64,000 nt of DNA from Methanocorpusculum sp. (GTDB lineage: Archaea; Halobacteriota; Methanomicrobia; Methanomicrobiales; Methanocorpusculaceae): NCBI GenBank assembly GCA_017408885.1, contig JAFQTT010000013.1:19277-83276 (forward strand), read 5' to 3'. Positions 1 through 7,559 of this stretch are shown here, piece after piece; positions within the stretch are counted from its first letter, which is position 1, and the number at the start of each line of letters is the position of its first letter. The translations under genes and the position numbers were made by a program. Below the pieces are notes generated by a model. The model had not been told where the DNA came from. It worked only from the letters and a program-made list of their open reading frames with translations, and made no database searches.

Positions 1-572
1 AGTAAACTCTCGCCTTTCACTCGCGAGCTGCTGCCGCAGCCGCTTTGGAGCTGCATGACGAAATTCCAAACTCTCATAAATTGTCCTAAAATTTAATTTA
101 GCGACCACAAAGCGGCTGCGGGAGCAGTTCGCCGAAGGCGAAAGCGACTGGTCGCTGCGGGCGGCGAGAGGCACGGAGTGACTCAAGCCAGGAGCAAGCC
201 CAAAGGGCTGGCGACGAAGCCCGCGTCTGCGTGGTCTGCGTTTTTTCCAAAGGTGTCCAAAGCCGGAAGAAAACTTCAATCATTTACTCACAGGATTACC
301 ATTTTTACAACACCTTTAACGTGCTGTAAAACATATACTCCTATTGTATAAGGAATAAATACAGTTCCGGATTTTCAGAAAAATCACGCGCAATAGCCCC
401 AAAACAACAAACAAACCGCGCAGAAAACCCAATTACAACACACAGAAAAATCCTGTTTTACAATCAAAATACCTCTGCCCAAAAACAGCATAGGAAGCAC
501 AGCTTTACACTCCTGAAAAATAATAAACCACAGGACTTAGACAGAAAATGCTGTCATATGTCCCTCAGATAT
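1..572. other. Gene-free, GC-rich window edge with an inverted repeat
   Basis: I see no credible gene here. Bases 1-250 are GC-rich and full of short palindromes, unlike the AT-rich stretch at 284-570. Two 20-base arms, 28-47 and 108-127, are inverted copies differing at one position (core CCGCAGCCGCTTTG) and enclose an AT-rich 60-base loop. The composition resembles the gene-free GC-rich stretches at 54.6-55.1 kb and 63.65-64.0 kb. A short reading frame on the minus strand within 98-283 has arginine- and serine-rich low-complexity content and looks spurious. The stretch may continue upstream of the window. Confidence 0.6.
28..127. repeat. Inverted repeat, 20-bp arms, 60-bp AT-rich loop
   Basis: Left arm 28-47 and right arm 108-127 are reverse complements at 19 of 20 positions. 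The loop contains an A/T-rich run. The architecture (GC-rich arms, AT-rich centre) parallels the larger inverted repeat at 4902-5053, but the arm sequences differ. Confidence 0.7.
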
Positions 573-1067
573 TCAGCGCCTACTTCTCTGCCTGCCTGAT
601 GCTGCCTTCTCCGTTCCCCGCATCTTCGGAGGTGCTCCGCAGATTGGGCAGTCTTTTTCGCCTGCCGGAATTTCCGCACCGCATCCAGAGCAGAGCATCT
701 TCCAGACCTTCTTCTTTGCTGTCTTTGAAAGCAGGCTTTTGACAGGGATTTTCATATGCCGGCAGACATTCTGCACAGCAAAATCACCAGACACAACAGT
801 ACCTCCGGATGCGAGAGCGAATGCAATTACTGAGATGTCTGTATTTGAAAGAACACGCAGGTCTCCGGATTTTTCTGCCGCAGCCTTCACTTCTGAAAAC
901 TCAGCAGGTGATGCACCACCGATTTTAAGACCTTCGGCTGTCAAGACCTCAAAGCGCATCTTTGAGACATGGTCGCGAATTTCATCTGCCACCTCAGGCG
1001 TTGTCCAGAGGTCACCCTCTAAACGGTGTTCGGCGAAAAAAAAGGAAGCATCCAGAATATACTGCAT
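573..1067 (-). CDS. nob1: Endoribonuclease Nob1 (PIN domain plus zinc ribbon)
   Basis: This is the archaeal homologue of Nob1, the PIN-domain endonuclease that matures the 3' end of small-subunit rRNA. The N-terminal PIN domain shows acidic residues in the expected places (D6 in YILDAS, E25/E29, D77 in SNTDIS, D95 in SGDFAV). A C-terminal zinc ribbon follows with C126, C129, C140 and C143, then a basic tail. At 164 residues the length fits archaeal Nob1. The ATG lies only 2 bases after the prs stop, so the two genes are probably co-transcribed with prs first. Confidence 0.9.
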   Translation of the reverse strand: MQYILDASFFFAEHRLEGDLWTTPEVADEIRDHVSKMRFEVLTAEGLKIGGASPAEFSEVKAAAEKSGDLRVLSNTDISVIAFALASGGTVVSGDFAVQNVCRHMKIPVKSLLSKTAKKKVWKMLCSGCGAEIPAGEKDCPICGAPPKMRGTEKAASGRQRSRR

Positions 1068-1069
1068 GC

Positions 1070-1915
1070 TTATTTGCGGATTGCGTCAGCAATAATTCCG
1101 GATGCAGAGAACTTCGAGGATGCACGCTCAATGGTATCAGAGTTTGCAACATCTGCAAGTCCGCCCTGCATGAGCTTGATATATCCGCCGGATGCAAAGA
1201 CACCGTGCACACCTGCTGCACGAACTGACTTTGCTCCCTGCTCCATTAACATACTGGCAGCAAGAGCCATCGAACCTCCGGTTGCGATAATGTCATCGAC
1301 AATTACACAGTCGCGTCCGTTGGCATCAAGGTGCTTTGGAGCCATCTTGACTTCAGAGCCGGAAAGTCTGGTTTTGTCTAAGTGATCGCAGTCCCATCCA
1401 AACGGTGCTGCAACACTCTTTGCAAACTCCCATGCCCCAATATCAGGGGATAAGATAAGCGGGTTTTCAACAGGCTGAGTCTGGATGTATGCTCCGATTT
1501 CCGGTGCAACGTTGAGATTTACTGCCGGACAGCGGAAGTGGTTTAAGACAGACGGATCATGGATGTTTACTGTAAAGACACGGGATGCACCCTCAGATAA
1601 TGCGCGTGCGAGTGCGCGGGCTGAGATTGGTTCACCCTCGTTGAAGCGTTTGTCCTGTCTTGCGTATCCCATGTACGGAAGAACCAGAGTTACATCTTTT
1701 CCTTCGCATGCATCCATCAAGAGCATAACCTGAAGGGCTGTTGTGGTATCAACGGTACTTGCAACAACGACCATTTCATCATCAAGCTCTTCTACGCGCA
1801 CATAAAGCTCACCGTCAGGGAAGGTGGTGTACTTTACGTTAGAGAGTTTGCATCCGAGTTTCTGGGCTGTACGGGCCGCAAGCAGCTGACTTTTTTCTGT
1901 ATAGATGACCTTCAT
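1070..1915 (-). CDS. prs: Ribose-phosphate pyrophosphokinase (PRPP synthetase)
   Basis: The enzyme makes PRPP from ribose 5-phosphate and ATP for nucleotide, histidine and tryptophan synthesis and, in methanogens, for cofactor building blocks. The 281-residue length matches the short archaeal (class III-like) form rather than the roughly 310-residue bacterial enzyme. Visible signatures are the N-terminal FPDGE segment, the PYMGYARQDKRF loop and the PRPP-binding loop IVDDIIATGGS near residues 205-216. It is the first gene of a prs-nob1 pair and is divergent from lonB, with a roughly 90-base AT-rich intergenic region that holds both promoters. Confidence 0.96.
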   Translation of the reverse strand: MKVIYTEKSQLLAARTAQKLGCKLSNVKYTTFPDGELYVRVEELDDEMVVVASTVDTTTALQVMLLMDACEGKDVTLVLPYMGYARQDKRFNEGEPISARALARALSEGASRVFTVNIHDPSVLNHFRCPAVNLNVAPEIGAYIQTQPVENPLILSPDIGAWEFAKSVAAPFGWDCDHLDKTRLSGSEVKMAPKHLDANGRDCVIVDDIIATGGSMALAASMLMEQGAKSVRAAGVHGVFASGGYIKLMQGGLADVANSDTIERASSKFSASGIIADAIRK

Positions 1916-2007
1916 ATTTGTGCAGATACTATCTTAATACTGAAAGTACTTAAATTATAATCAAGTACAAATAATACAGACTTCATCTGAAGGCAGGTAT
2001 ATACAAT

Positions 2008-4020
2008 ATGGAAGAACCAAATACAACGCCGGTCAGAGAGACCGAGGCTGTTTTAGAGCCGGTTTTGACTGAAAATCCGCTGGCAGCGGAGCAGGCAGAA
2101 TCCGCGCGGGAGGAAATGCCGGTAAAGGAGCATTATGCATCTGATGAGTATGCAGACCTTTTCGGCGGTGTCCGTTTCGACACAACAGCAGATATCCCGA
2201 TTCCGGAGTCGTTAATCGATCAGGTTATCGGACAGGAGCATGCAGTAGACGTGATTAAGAAGGCAGCAACTCAGCGCCGCCACGTCATGATGATTGGAAG
2301 CCCCGGTACTGGTAAGTCCATGCTTGCCAAGGCAATGTCTGAGCTTCTTCCAAAGGAAGATATGCAGGACATCATGGTCTACCCGAACCAGGAGGACAAT
2401 AACAACCCAATCATCCGTGTTGTTCCGGCAGGCCGCGGAAAAGAGATTGTTGCCCACCACAAGGAGGATGCAAAGCGTCAGGCTTCTTCAAGAAATACTC
2501 TCCTGATTGTTTTAGTGATTGGAGTTCTTGGTATTTCCTTTATCTCAGGCCAGCTTTTAATGGGTATCATTGCTGTTGCATTCCTGTTTATGGCATTCCG
2601 CTCTTTAATTCCAAAGGAGAGCGCAATGGTTCCAAAGCTGATTGTATCAAACAAACCAGACAGTTTCGCTCCGTTTGTTGATGCAACCGGCTCTCACGCA
2701 GGAGCGCTTCTCGGTGATGTCCGCCACGATCCGTTCCAGTCCGGAGGTCTTGAAACTCCGGCTCATGACAGAGTTGAGGCTGGAGCTATCCACCGTGCTC
2801 ACAAGGGAGTTCTTTTCATCGATGAGATTAACTCGCTTGAGTATCAGTCACAGCAGTCTCTTCTGACTGCTCTTCAGGAGGGTGTTTTCCCGATTACAGG
2901 TCAGTCAGAGCGTTCTTCCGGTGCAATGGTCAGAACCGAGCCGGTTCCATGCCGCTTCTTAATGATTGCCGCAGGAAACCTCGATGCAATGCAGTACATG
3001 CACCCGGCACTTCGAAGCCGTATCAGAGGTTACGGTTATGAAGTTTACATGACAGAGACTATGGATGATACCGCAGAGAACCGCGGAAAGCTCGTCCGCT
3101 TCATTGCTCAGGAAGTTAAAAACGATGGAAAGATTCCGCCGTTTGACCCGTCTGCTGTGTCTGAGATTCTCCGCGAGGCAAGACGCCGTTCCGGACGTAA
3201 GGGACATCTGACGGTAAAGCTTAGAGATTTAGGCGGTCTTGTTCGTGTTGCAGGAGATTTAGCCATTAAAGACGGTTCTTCGACGACTACTCTCCGCCAT
3301 GTGCTTGATGCTAAAAAGATTGCCCGCTCGGTTGAGGATCAGATGGCTGATGAGTACATCAGAAGAACCCGCGATTATGATTTAACTATCGTTGAGGGCA
3401 CTCTCGTAGGTCATGTTAATGGTCTTGCTGTTGTTGGAAATGACGGAGGTTCAGTGCTTCCAATCGCTGCTGAGGTAACTCCGGCTCAGGGTGCAGGTTC
3501 TGTTGTTGCAACCGGAGGTCTCAAGGAGATTGCACAGGAGTCTATTAAGAATGTCAGCGCATTAATCAAGAAGTTCTCCGGTGCTGATGTTCGTAAGATG
3601 GATATCCATGTGCAGTTCGTTGGAACTTACAATGTAGATGGTGATTCTGCATCTGTGACGATGGCAACGGCTGTTATCAGTGCATTAGAGGATATTCCTG
3701 TCAGACAGGATGTTGCAATGACCGGTTCACTTTCTGTCAGAGGAGATGTTCTCCCGATTGGCGGTGTGACCTATAAGATTGAGGCAGCAGCTAAAGCAGG
3801 AATTAAGACGGTAATTATTCCACAGTCAAACCTGAATGATGTGTTAATCGAGGATCAGTATGCAAGTATGGTCTCTATCATTCCGGTTACCAGAATCGAA
3901 GAGGTTTTACGCTACGCATTAGTTCCTGAAAACAAGGCTGAGTTCGAGGAGAAGCTCGCCCGTATGGGCAAGCACATGGAAATCCCGAAGGACGAGCCGA
4001 AAGCAGAGAAGAGCGAGTAA
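2008..4020 (+). CDS. lonB: Archaeal membrane-bound ATP-dependent protease LonB
   Basis: This is the AAA+ Lon-type protease that does quality control at the archaeal membrane. The order is an acidic N-terminus, Walker A GSPGTGKS (about 97-104), two transmembrane helices inserted in the AAA+ module (about 163-200), Walker B FIDE (270-273), and a C-terminal protease domain with the Ser-Lys dyad at S547 (DGDSAS) and K590 (GVTYKIE). It has no large Lon N-terminal substrate domain, as expected for LonB. The 670-residue length is normal. It is monocistronic, and a T-rich run directly after the stop looks like a terminator. Confidence 0.97.
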   Translation: MEEPNTTPVRETEAVLEPVLTENPLAAEQAESAREEMPVKEHYASDEYADLFGGVRFDTTADIPIPESLIDQVIGQEHAVDVIKKAATQRRHVMMIGSPGTGKSMLAKAMSELLPKEDMQDIMVYPNQEDNNNPIIRVVPAGRGKEIVAHHKEDAKRQASSRNTLLIVLVIGVLGISFISGQLLMGIIAVAFLFMAFRSLIPKESAMVPKLIVSNKPDSFAPFVDATGSHAGALLGDVRHDPFQSGGLETPAHDRVEAGAIHRAHKGVLFIDEINSLEYQSQQSLLTALQEGVFPITGQSERSSGAMVRTEPVPCRFLMIAAGNLDAMQYMHPALRSRIRGYGYEVYMTETMDDTAENRGKLVRFIAQEVKNDGKIPPFDPSAVSEILREARRRSGRKGHLTVKLRDLGGLVRVAGDLAIKDGSSTTTLRHVLDAKKIARSVEDQMADEYIRRTRDYDLTIVEGTLVGHVNGLAVVGNDGGSVLPIAAEVTPAQGAGSVVATGGLKEIAQESIKNVSALIKKFSGADVRKMDIHVQFVGTYNVDGDSASVTMATAVISALEDIPVRQDVAMTGSLSVRGDVLPIGGVTYKIEAAAKAGIKTVIIPQSNLNDVLIEDQYASMVSIIPVTRIEEVLRYALVPENKAEFEEKLARMGKHMEIPKDEPKAEKSE

Positions 4021-4051
4021 GGCTCTTTTCTTTTTCTTTTTTTTAGATTAT
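4021..4051 (+). terminator. T-rich terminator after lonB
   Basis: The first 30 bases after the lonB stop are nearly all T with a few C (two T-runs, the second of eight). This is the usual archaeal intrinsic termination signal. No strong hairpin precedes it. Confidence 0.5.
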
Positions 4052-4144
4052 TCTGAATTTATTCGGTATCTACAATAGCTATAAATTCAGAGCAAACCAA
4101 TTTAGGAGTACAAGTAGCACTATTTGTTTTGGAGAGGGAAATCT

Positions 4145-4873
4145 ATGGATATACACATGCCGTACAGAAGAGAGAATGGTAAATATCTTTGTAGTGGATG
4201 TGGAAGACAGGTTGATTTTTCAGAGTTGAAATGTTGTGAGACCTGTGGTTATTTCTTTTGTCCTTCATGTCAGGAAAGACACAGATGTAGAATTACAGAA
4301 CAGGGTGCTGTTGAAATCCATGTTTTTGACCCATATAGCCAAAGGAAAGAGAGTGCGGTTGACGATTTATTTGAAGATATACCTACTGTTGAGGATGTTG
4401 TATTTTTTGATTCTAAAAATAAGGATTCTAAATCTGATGCCTCACATACAGTTGAACGTGTTTTCTGTTCAAAATGTGGGGATGTCATAATCAAAGAAAA
4501 TGCAATTATCTGTCCAAGGTGTGGAAAATATTTCTGTAAAAAATGTATTTCCACTCATATCTGTGACCCTGAAGATATAGATAATTATCAGGATAAATTA
4601 GAGCAGGTACGTATAGAGAGACAGAAGGAAACAGAACGTCTCCGACATGTGGAACAAGAACGTAAAAATCGTGAGAGGTCAAGTTCTCCTGATACATTTG
4701 CCAGATGTGATAATTGTGGTAATTATTTCTTTAAACATGAGATGAGAAAATGCGGAGATTGTGGTGCTGTTTTATGTCAATCATGCAGAGAATCACATAC
4801 CCATTCTGTCTTAGAAAATTTGTTGAGAGATAGAAATAAAATAAAGGGCGCATTCACCCGCAGGATTAAATAA
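4145..4873 (+). CDS. Protein with three tandem cysteine/histidine zinc modules
   Basis: I do not recognise a named family. The protein (242 residues from this start) has three similar modules. Each has a CxxC pair, then about 10 residues on a second CxxC pair, an FC/LC, then CxxxH and a final C or H: residues about 16-47, 105-140 and 183-216. The arrangement resembles B-box, FYVE-like or treble-clef zinc binding. Modules one and two are joined by an acidic linker, and two and three by a charged, probably coiled-coil helix rich in E, R and K. The ATG at 4145 has a good Shine-Dalgarno (GGAGAGGG) at proper distance, while an in-frame TTG at 4124 does not. The gene is AT-rich compared with neighbours and is followed by a large inverted repeat, so it may have been acquired. 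Nucleic-acid or protein binding is a guess. Confidence 0.8.
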   Translation: MDIHMPYRRENGKYLCSGCGRQVDFSELKCCETCGYFFCPSCQERHRCRITEQGAVEIHVFDPYSQRKESAVDDLFEDIPTVEDVVFFDSKNKDSKSDASHTVERVFCSKCGDVIIKENAIICPRCGKYFCKKCISTHICDPEDIDNYQDKLEQVRIERQKETERLRHVEQERKNRERSSSPDTFARCDNCGNYFFKHEMRKCGDCGAVLCQSCRESHTHSVLENLLRDRNKIKGAFTRRIK

Positions 4874-5201
4874 ACGTGATATCTTATCTCTAAAATAATT
4901 AGGATATCTCCACCGCGGGCGGCTCCGCGCCGAAGTCGCCGCCCCGCACCCCTGTTTCAAGAAATAAGATTTGGGATTGTTTTTACCTTTTTTTTATAAT
5001 TCGGGGTGCGGAGCCGCGACTTCGGCGCGGAGCGGCTCGCGGTGGGGATATCCTATGTTCAAATGAGTGTTCAAGATAACTTTTTGAAAAATAGAGATTG
5101 TTAGAAAATCTCTAATCTTTTATGTTTAATCTGTTGTTTAGTTTTCGCGGGGGAAATACGCTCACCCAAAGCTAAACGATACATTCAAAAAAGTATACTA
5201 T
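4874..5201. other. Gene-free stretch containing a large inverted repeat
   Basis: No gene is visible. The stretch between the zinc-module gene and the convergent radical SAM gene is dominated by the inverted repeat described separately, flanked by AT-rich sequence. Confidence 0.7.
4902..5053. repeat. Inverted repeat with 51-bp GC-rich arms and 50-bp AT-rich loop
   Basis: The left arm (4902-4952) and the reverse complement of the right arm (5003-5053) agree at 46 of 51 positions. The outer ends read GGATATC and the inner ends GCACCCC. The arms are very GC-rich in an otherwise AT-rich region, and the 50-base loop is AT-rich with a long T run. It could form a cruciform, serve as a bidirectional terminator between convergent genes, or be a small non-autonomous mobile element. 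No open reading frame or obvious target-site duplication is visible. Confidence 0.9.
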
Positions 5202-5939
5202 TCAGATAAGCACCTCAACATCAAACCTGTCATCACGCATCGACAAATCCAGGGCTTCTTCGATTGTTAAATGAGATGCGTGTACGTTTTTCATATACTT
5301 GCATGCAGCATCCTTTGCATCTTCTATCTGTTTGTTTGTAGGTCTTTTCCATGGCTGACCTGGGACTGGTATGTATCCTGAGATGCGGAACGGAATTGAA
5401 TCATCCAATCCGGAAAGGAAACTGCAAAGACCTTCTATTTCACCAAGACCTACAAATCCCGGGACATATACAATGTTTGCTTCCATCTCCATCCCGCTTT
5501 CCCATGCATTTTCAAAGTTGGTGTAGATTAAGTCCTTCGGCTTTCCTGTGATTTTGTAGTGCAGGTCACGACTCCAGGCTTTAAATCCGACATTAGCATA
5601 ATCCAGATTTTCTGTAGGGATTCGTGTTCCGTTGGTGTGTCCTAGTTTGGTTTTTGCGCCAAGTTCTTCTTTTGCGAAAGCAAGAAGTTCATCAAGGTTC
5701 GGTGCAAGGGACGGTTCTCCCCCCATTAAAGAAACAGTTTTCGGACGCTGTCCGGAAAGTACTGTTTTGATTTCTTCGGTCGTAAGAAAAGATGCAGGCT
5801 TTGGCGTCATAAATCCCGGCTTTGAATCAGCACCGCCTCTTAATTTGTATGAACAGAACGGACAGCGGAAGGTGCATCCCCAGTTGTGGAGGGTTGCAAA
5901 ATCATACTTCTTGTTGTAGGTAATCTGATAGAATGCCAT
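5202..5939 (-). CDS. Radical SAM protein, activase-like
   Basis: A radical S-adenosylmethionine enzyme of 245 residues. C22, C26 and C29 form the CxxxCxxC iron-sulfur motif, and MGGEP near residues 72-76 matches the SAM-binding GGE motif. The size and motif placement resemble the short activating-enzyme branch (pyruvate formate-lyase or anaerobic ribonucleotide reductase activase type), but no partner glycyl-radical enzyme is adjacent, so the substrate is unknown. It stands alone, with a long AT-rich upstream region. The enzyme class is clear and the specific reaction is not. Confidence 0.85.
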   Translation of the reverse strand: MAFYQITYNKKYDFATLHNWGCTFRCPFCSYKLRGGADSKPGFMTPKPASFLTTEEIKTVLSGQRPKTVSLMGGEPSLAPNLDELLAFAKEELGAKTKLGHTNGTRIPTENLDYANVGFKAWSRDLHYKITGKPKDLIYTNFENAWESGMEMEANIVYVPGFVGLGEIEGLCSFLSGLDDSIPFRISGYIPVPGQPWKRPTNKQIEDAKDAACKYMKNVHASHLTIEEALDLSMRDDRFDVEVLI

Positions 5940-6270
5940 GATGTACTCCTTGGGTTCAGTAATAATAAGTTGAGTTTGTTATGTGTTTAATATTACGTAT
6001 TTAATATTAGTAATACTAAATTTGCACTTTTGTTATATTGTTGTTATTTGTGTGAGTAAATAGAGCTCAGGACCAGATATTATCACACCAGACTATCCTG
6101 TGTGTTACATTGGTTGTGAGAGAATAATCCATACAGTAATACTTCGTGCGCTGTTTTTAGTGCGGTAAAAAATCATATATTTCTACTCTCCCGGAGGGTA
6201 GAATGCAGATAGTATTTTGATACCTGGAAATTATGATAAAAAGAGAGGTTCGTGATTTTTGTCTGATGTC
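5940..6270. other. Gene-free stretch, promoter side of the radical SAM gene
   Basis: No gene is seen. Near 5985-6015 there is an AT-rich stretch with repeated TTAATATTA-like units, a plausible promoter for the minus-strand radical SAM gene. A near-palindrome around 6182-6202 (TCTACTCTCCCGGAGGGTAGA read with one offset) lies downstream of the DUF362 gene and may act in its termination. Nothing else stands out. Confidence 0.5.
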
Positions 6271-7374
6271 TCAGACCTCAACCAGCCTATACTCGCGCCG
6301 TCCGACATTCATCTCCTCGGCTGCTTCGAGCTGAAGCTCAGGATTTGTTCCAGGCCAGACGCGGGTGAACTTTTCCTCGCCTGCTTCGTGGTGGTCCGGC
6401 AGAAGCGAGCCTTTGATTCCCTCTGCAGCATTCACCAAATCATAGCATGCCTTATCGAGTGCCACAGGATCGAGGGATGCAAGGATTCCAATGTCAGGCA
6501 CGAATGGAATGTCATTCCATGCCGTACAGTCGCAGTGCGGGGTGATATTGGTTAAGAAGTTGATGTAGAATGCCTTTCCTGTCTTGTTTGCAACAGCTCC
6601 TGCTGCATAGTCTGCCATCTTCTCCACAAAGACAGTGCCGTCATCCTGCCAGTCCAAATCGATTGCATGCTCAGGACAGACGTTCATGCACATCAGACAT
6701 CCAACGCAGTGATCGTAATCGATTACAATCGACGGGCCTTCAAGACCGATGCAGAACTCGCCGCAGGCATTCATGCATGCTCCGCAGGTCACACATTTGT
6801 CTTCCAGAACAAAGGGACGTGTCTTGTGCTGTTCGCGCTTTCCTTCATTTGCGGCACAGCCCATTCCAAGATTCTTAATCGCTCCGCCGAATCCGGCAAC
6901 CTCATGTCCTTTGAAGTGTGAAACCACAACCAGACTGTCGGCTGCAACAATGTCGGATGCAATCTTTACAGAATCGAAGTGTTTTCCATACACCTCAACC
7001 TCTTCGTAATTCTGACCTTTTAATCCGTCTGCAATAATCACCGGACATGAAACAACCGGATAGCAGAAGCCGTGCTGTGCGGCTGTCTCTAAGTGGTCGG
7101 CGCTGTTTTTCCTGCCGCCGAGGTATAAGGTATTTGTATCTGTTAAAAACGGTTTTGCCCCTGTCTTCTTTACAGCCTCAACAACTGCTGCAACACTCAT
7201 AGCAGGCACAAACGCATCATTGCCGCGCTCACCGAAGTGGACTTTGACTGCTGTCAAATCACCGGCAGATACCATCATGTCAAGTCCTGCCGCCTCACAT
7301 AACGCCTGAATCTTTTTCTCCGTACTGCGCTCAGCAGACAGAGCTCCGGCGCGGGCAATAAATACATCTTCCAT
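6271..7374 (-). CDS. DUF362 domain protein with two 4Fe-4S clusters
   Basis: The family is a DUF362 iron-sulfur protein of unknown biochemical role, common in methanogens and other anaerobes. The N-terminal two thirds are the DUF362 fold. Near residues 195-240 sit two ferredoxin motifs, CVTCGACMNAC and CVGCLMCMNVCP, each with the spacing of a bacterial-type 4Fe-4S cluster. At 367 residues it is full length. It is monocistronic and divergent from the CNNM-type gene, with about 170 bases between them. Electron transfer is a reasonable inference from the clusters, but the partner is unknown. Confidence 0.88.
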   Translation of the reverse strand: MEDVFIARAGALSAERSTEKKIQALCEAAGLDMMVSAGDLTAVKVHFGERGNDAFVPAMSVAAVVEAVKKTGAKPFLTDTNTLYLGGRKNSADHLETAAQHGFCYPVVSCPVIIADGLKGQNYEEVEVYGKHFDSVKIASDIVAADSLVVVSHFKGHEVAGFGGAIKNLGMGCAANEGKREQHKTRPFVLEDKCVTCGACMNACGEFCIGLEGPSIVIDYDHCVGCLMCMNVCPEHAIDLDWQDDGTVFVEKMADYAAGAVANKTGKAFYINFLTNITPHCDCTAWNDIPFVPDIGILASLDPVALDKACYDLVNAAEGIKGSLLPDHHEAGEEKFTRVWPGTNPELQLEAAEEMNVGRREYRLVEV

Positions 7375-7450
7375 GTAAGTACATGGGGCGTTGGAACAGA
7401 TAAATGCGGTGTCTTTTTTCCTTCAGCGGAGTTTTTGCCGGTATTGACAA

Positions 7451-7461
7451 GATATATTTAT
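7451..7461 (+). promoter_or_regulatory. TATA box for the CNNM/CorC-type gene
   Basis: The sequence GATATATTTATG fits the archaeal TATA consensus. Transcription would be expected about 25 bases downstream, near 7480, just ahead of the small reading frame at 7497. Confidence 0.55.
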
Positions 7462-7496
7462 GCTCTCAGGGCTCATATTAATACAGAATTATTCAT

Positions 7497-7559
7497 ATGA
7501 CCGTTTGCAGACATCCTCTTAATCGATTAGCCGCAGATGCGGCGTGGGCTTTCGAGTAA
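7497..7559 (+). CDS. Possible 20-residue upstream reading frame coupled to the next gene
   Basis: An ATG at 7497 opens a 20-codon frame (starting MTVCRHPLNR) whose TAA stop at 7557-7559 overlaps the ATG of the following membrane protein as TAATG. The frame starts close to the predicted transcription start and would be nearly leaderless. Overlapping stop and start codons are typical of translational coupling. The peptide matches nothing I know, and such a short frame could arise by chance. Confidence 0.3.
   Translation: MTVCRHPLNRLAADAAWAFE

Noticed and set aside
98..283. 61-codon frame on the minus strand in the GC-rich left edge
   Set aside because: It lies in palindrome-rich DNA. The translation is low-complexity R/S/P-rich and matches no family.
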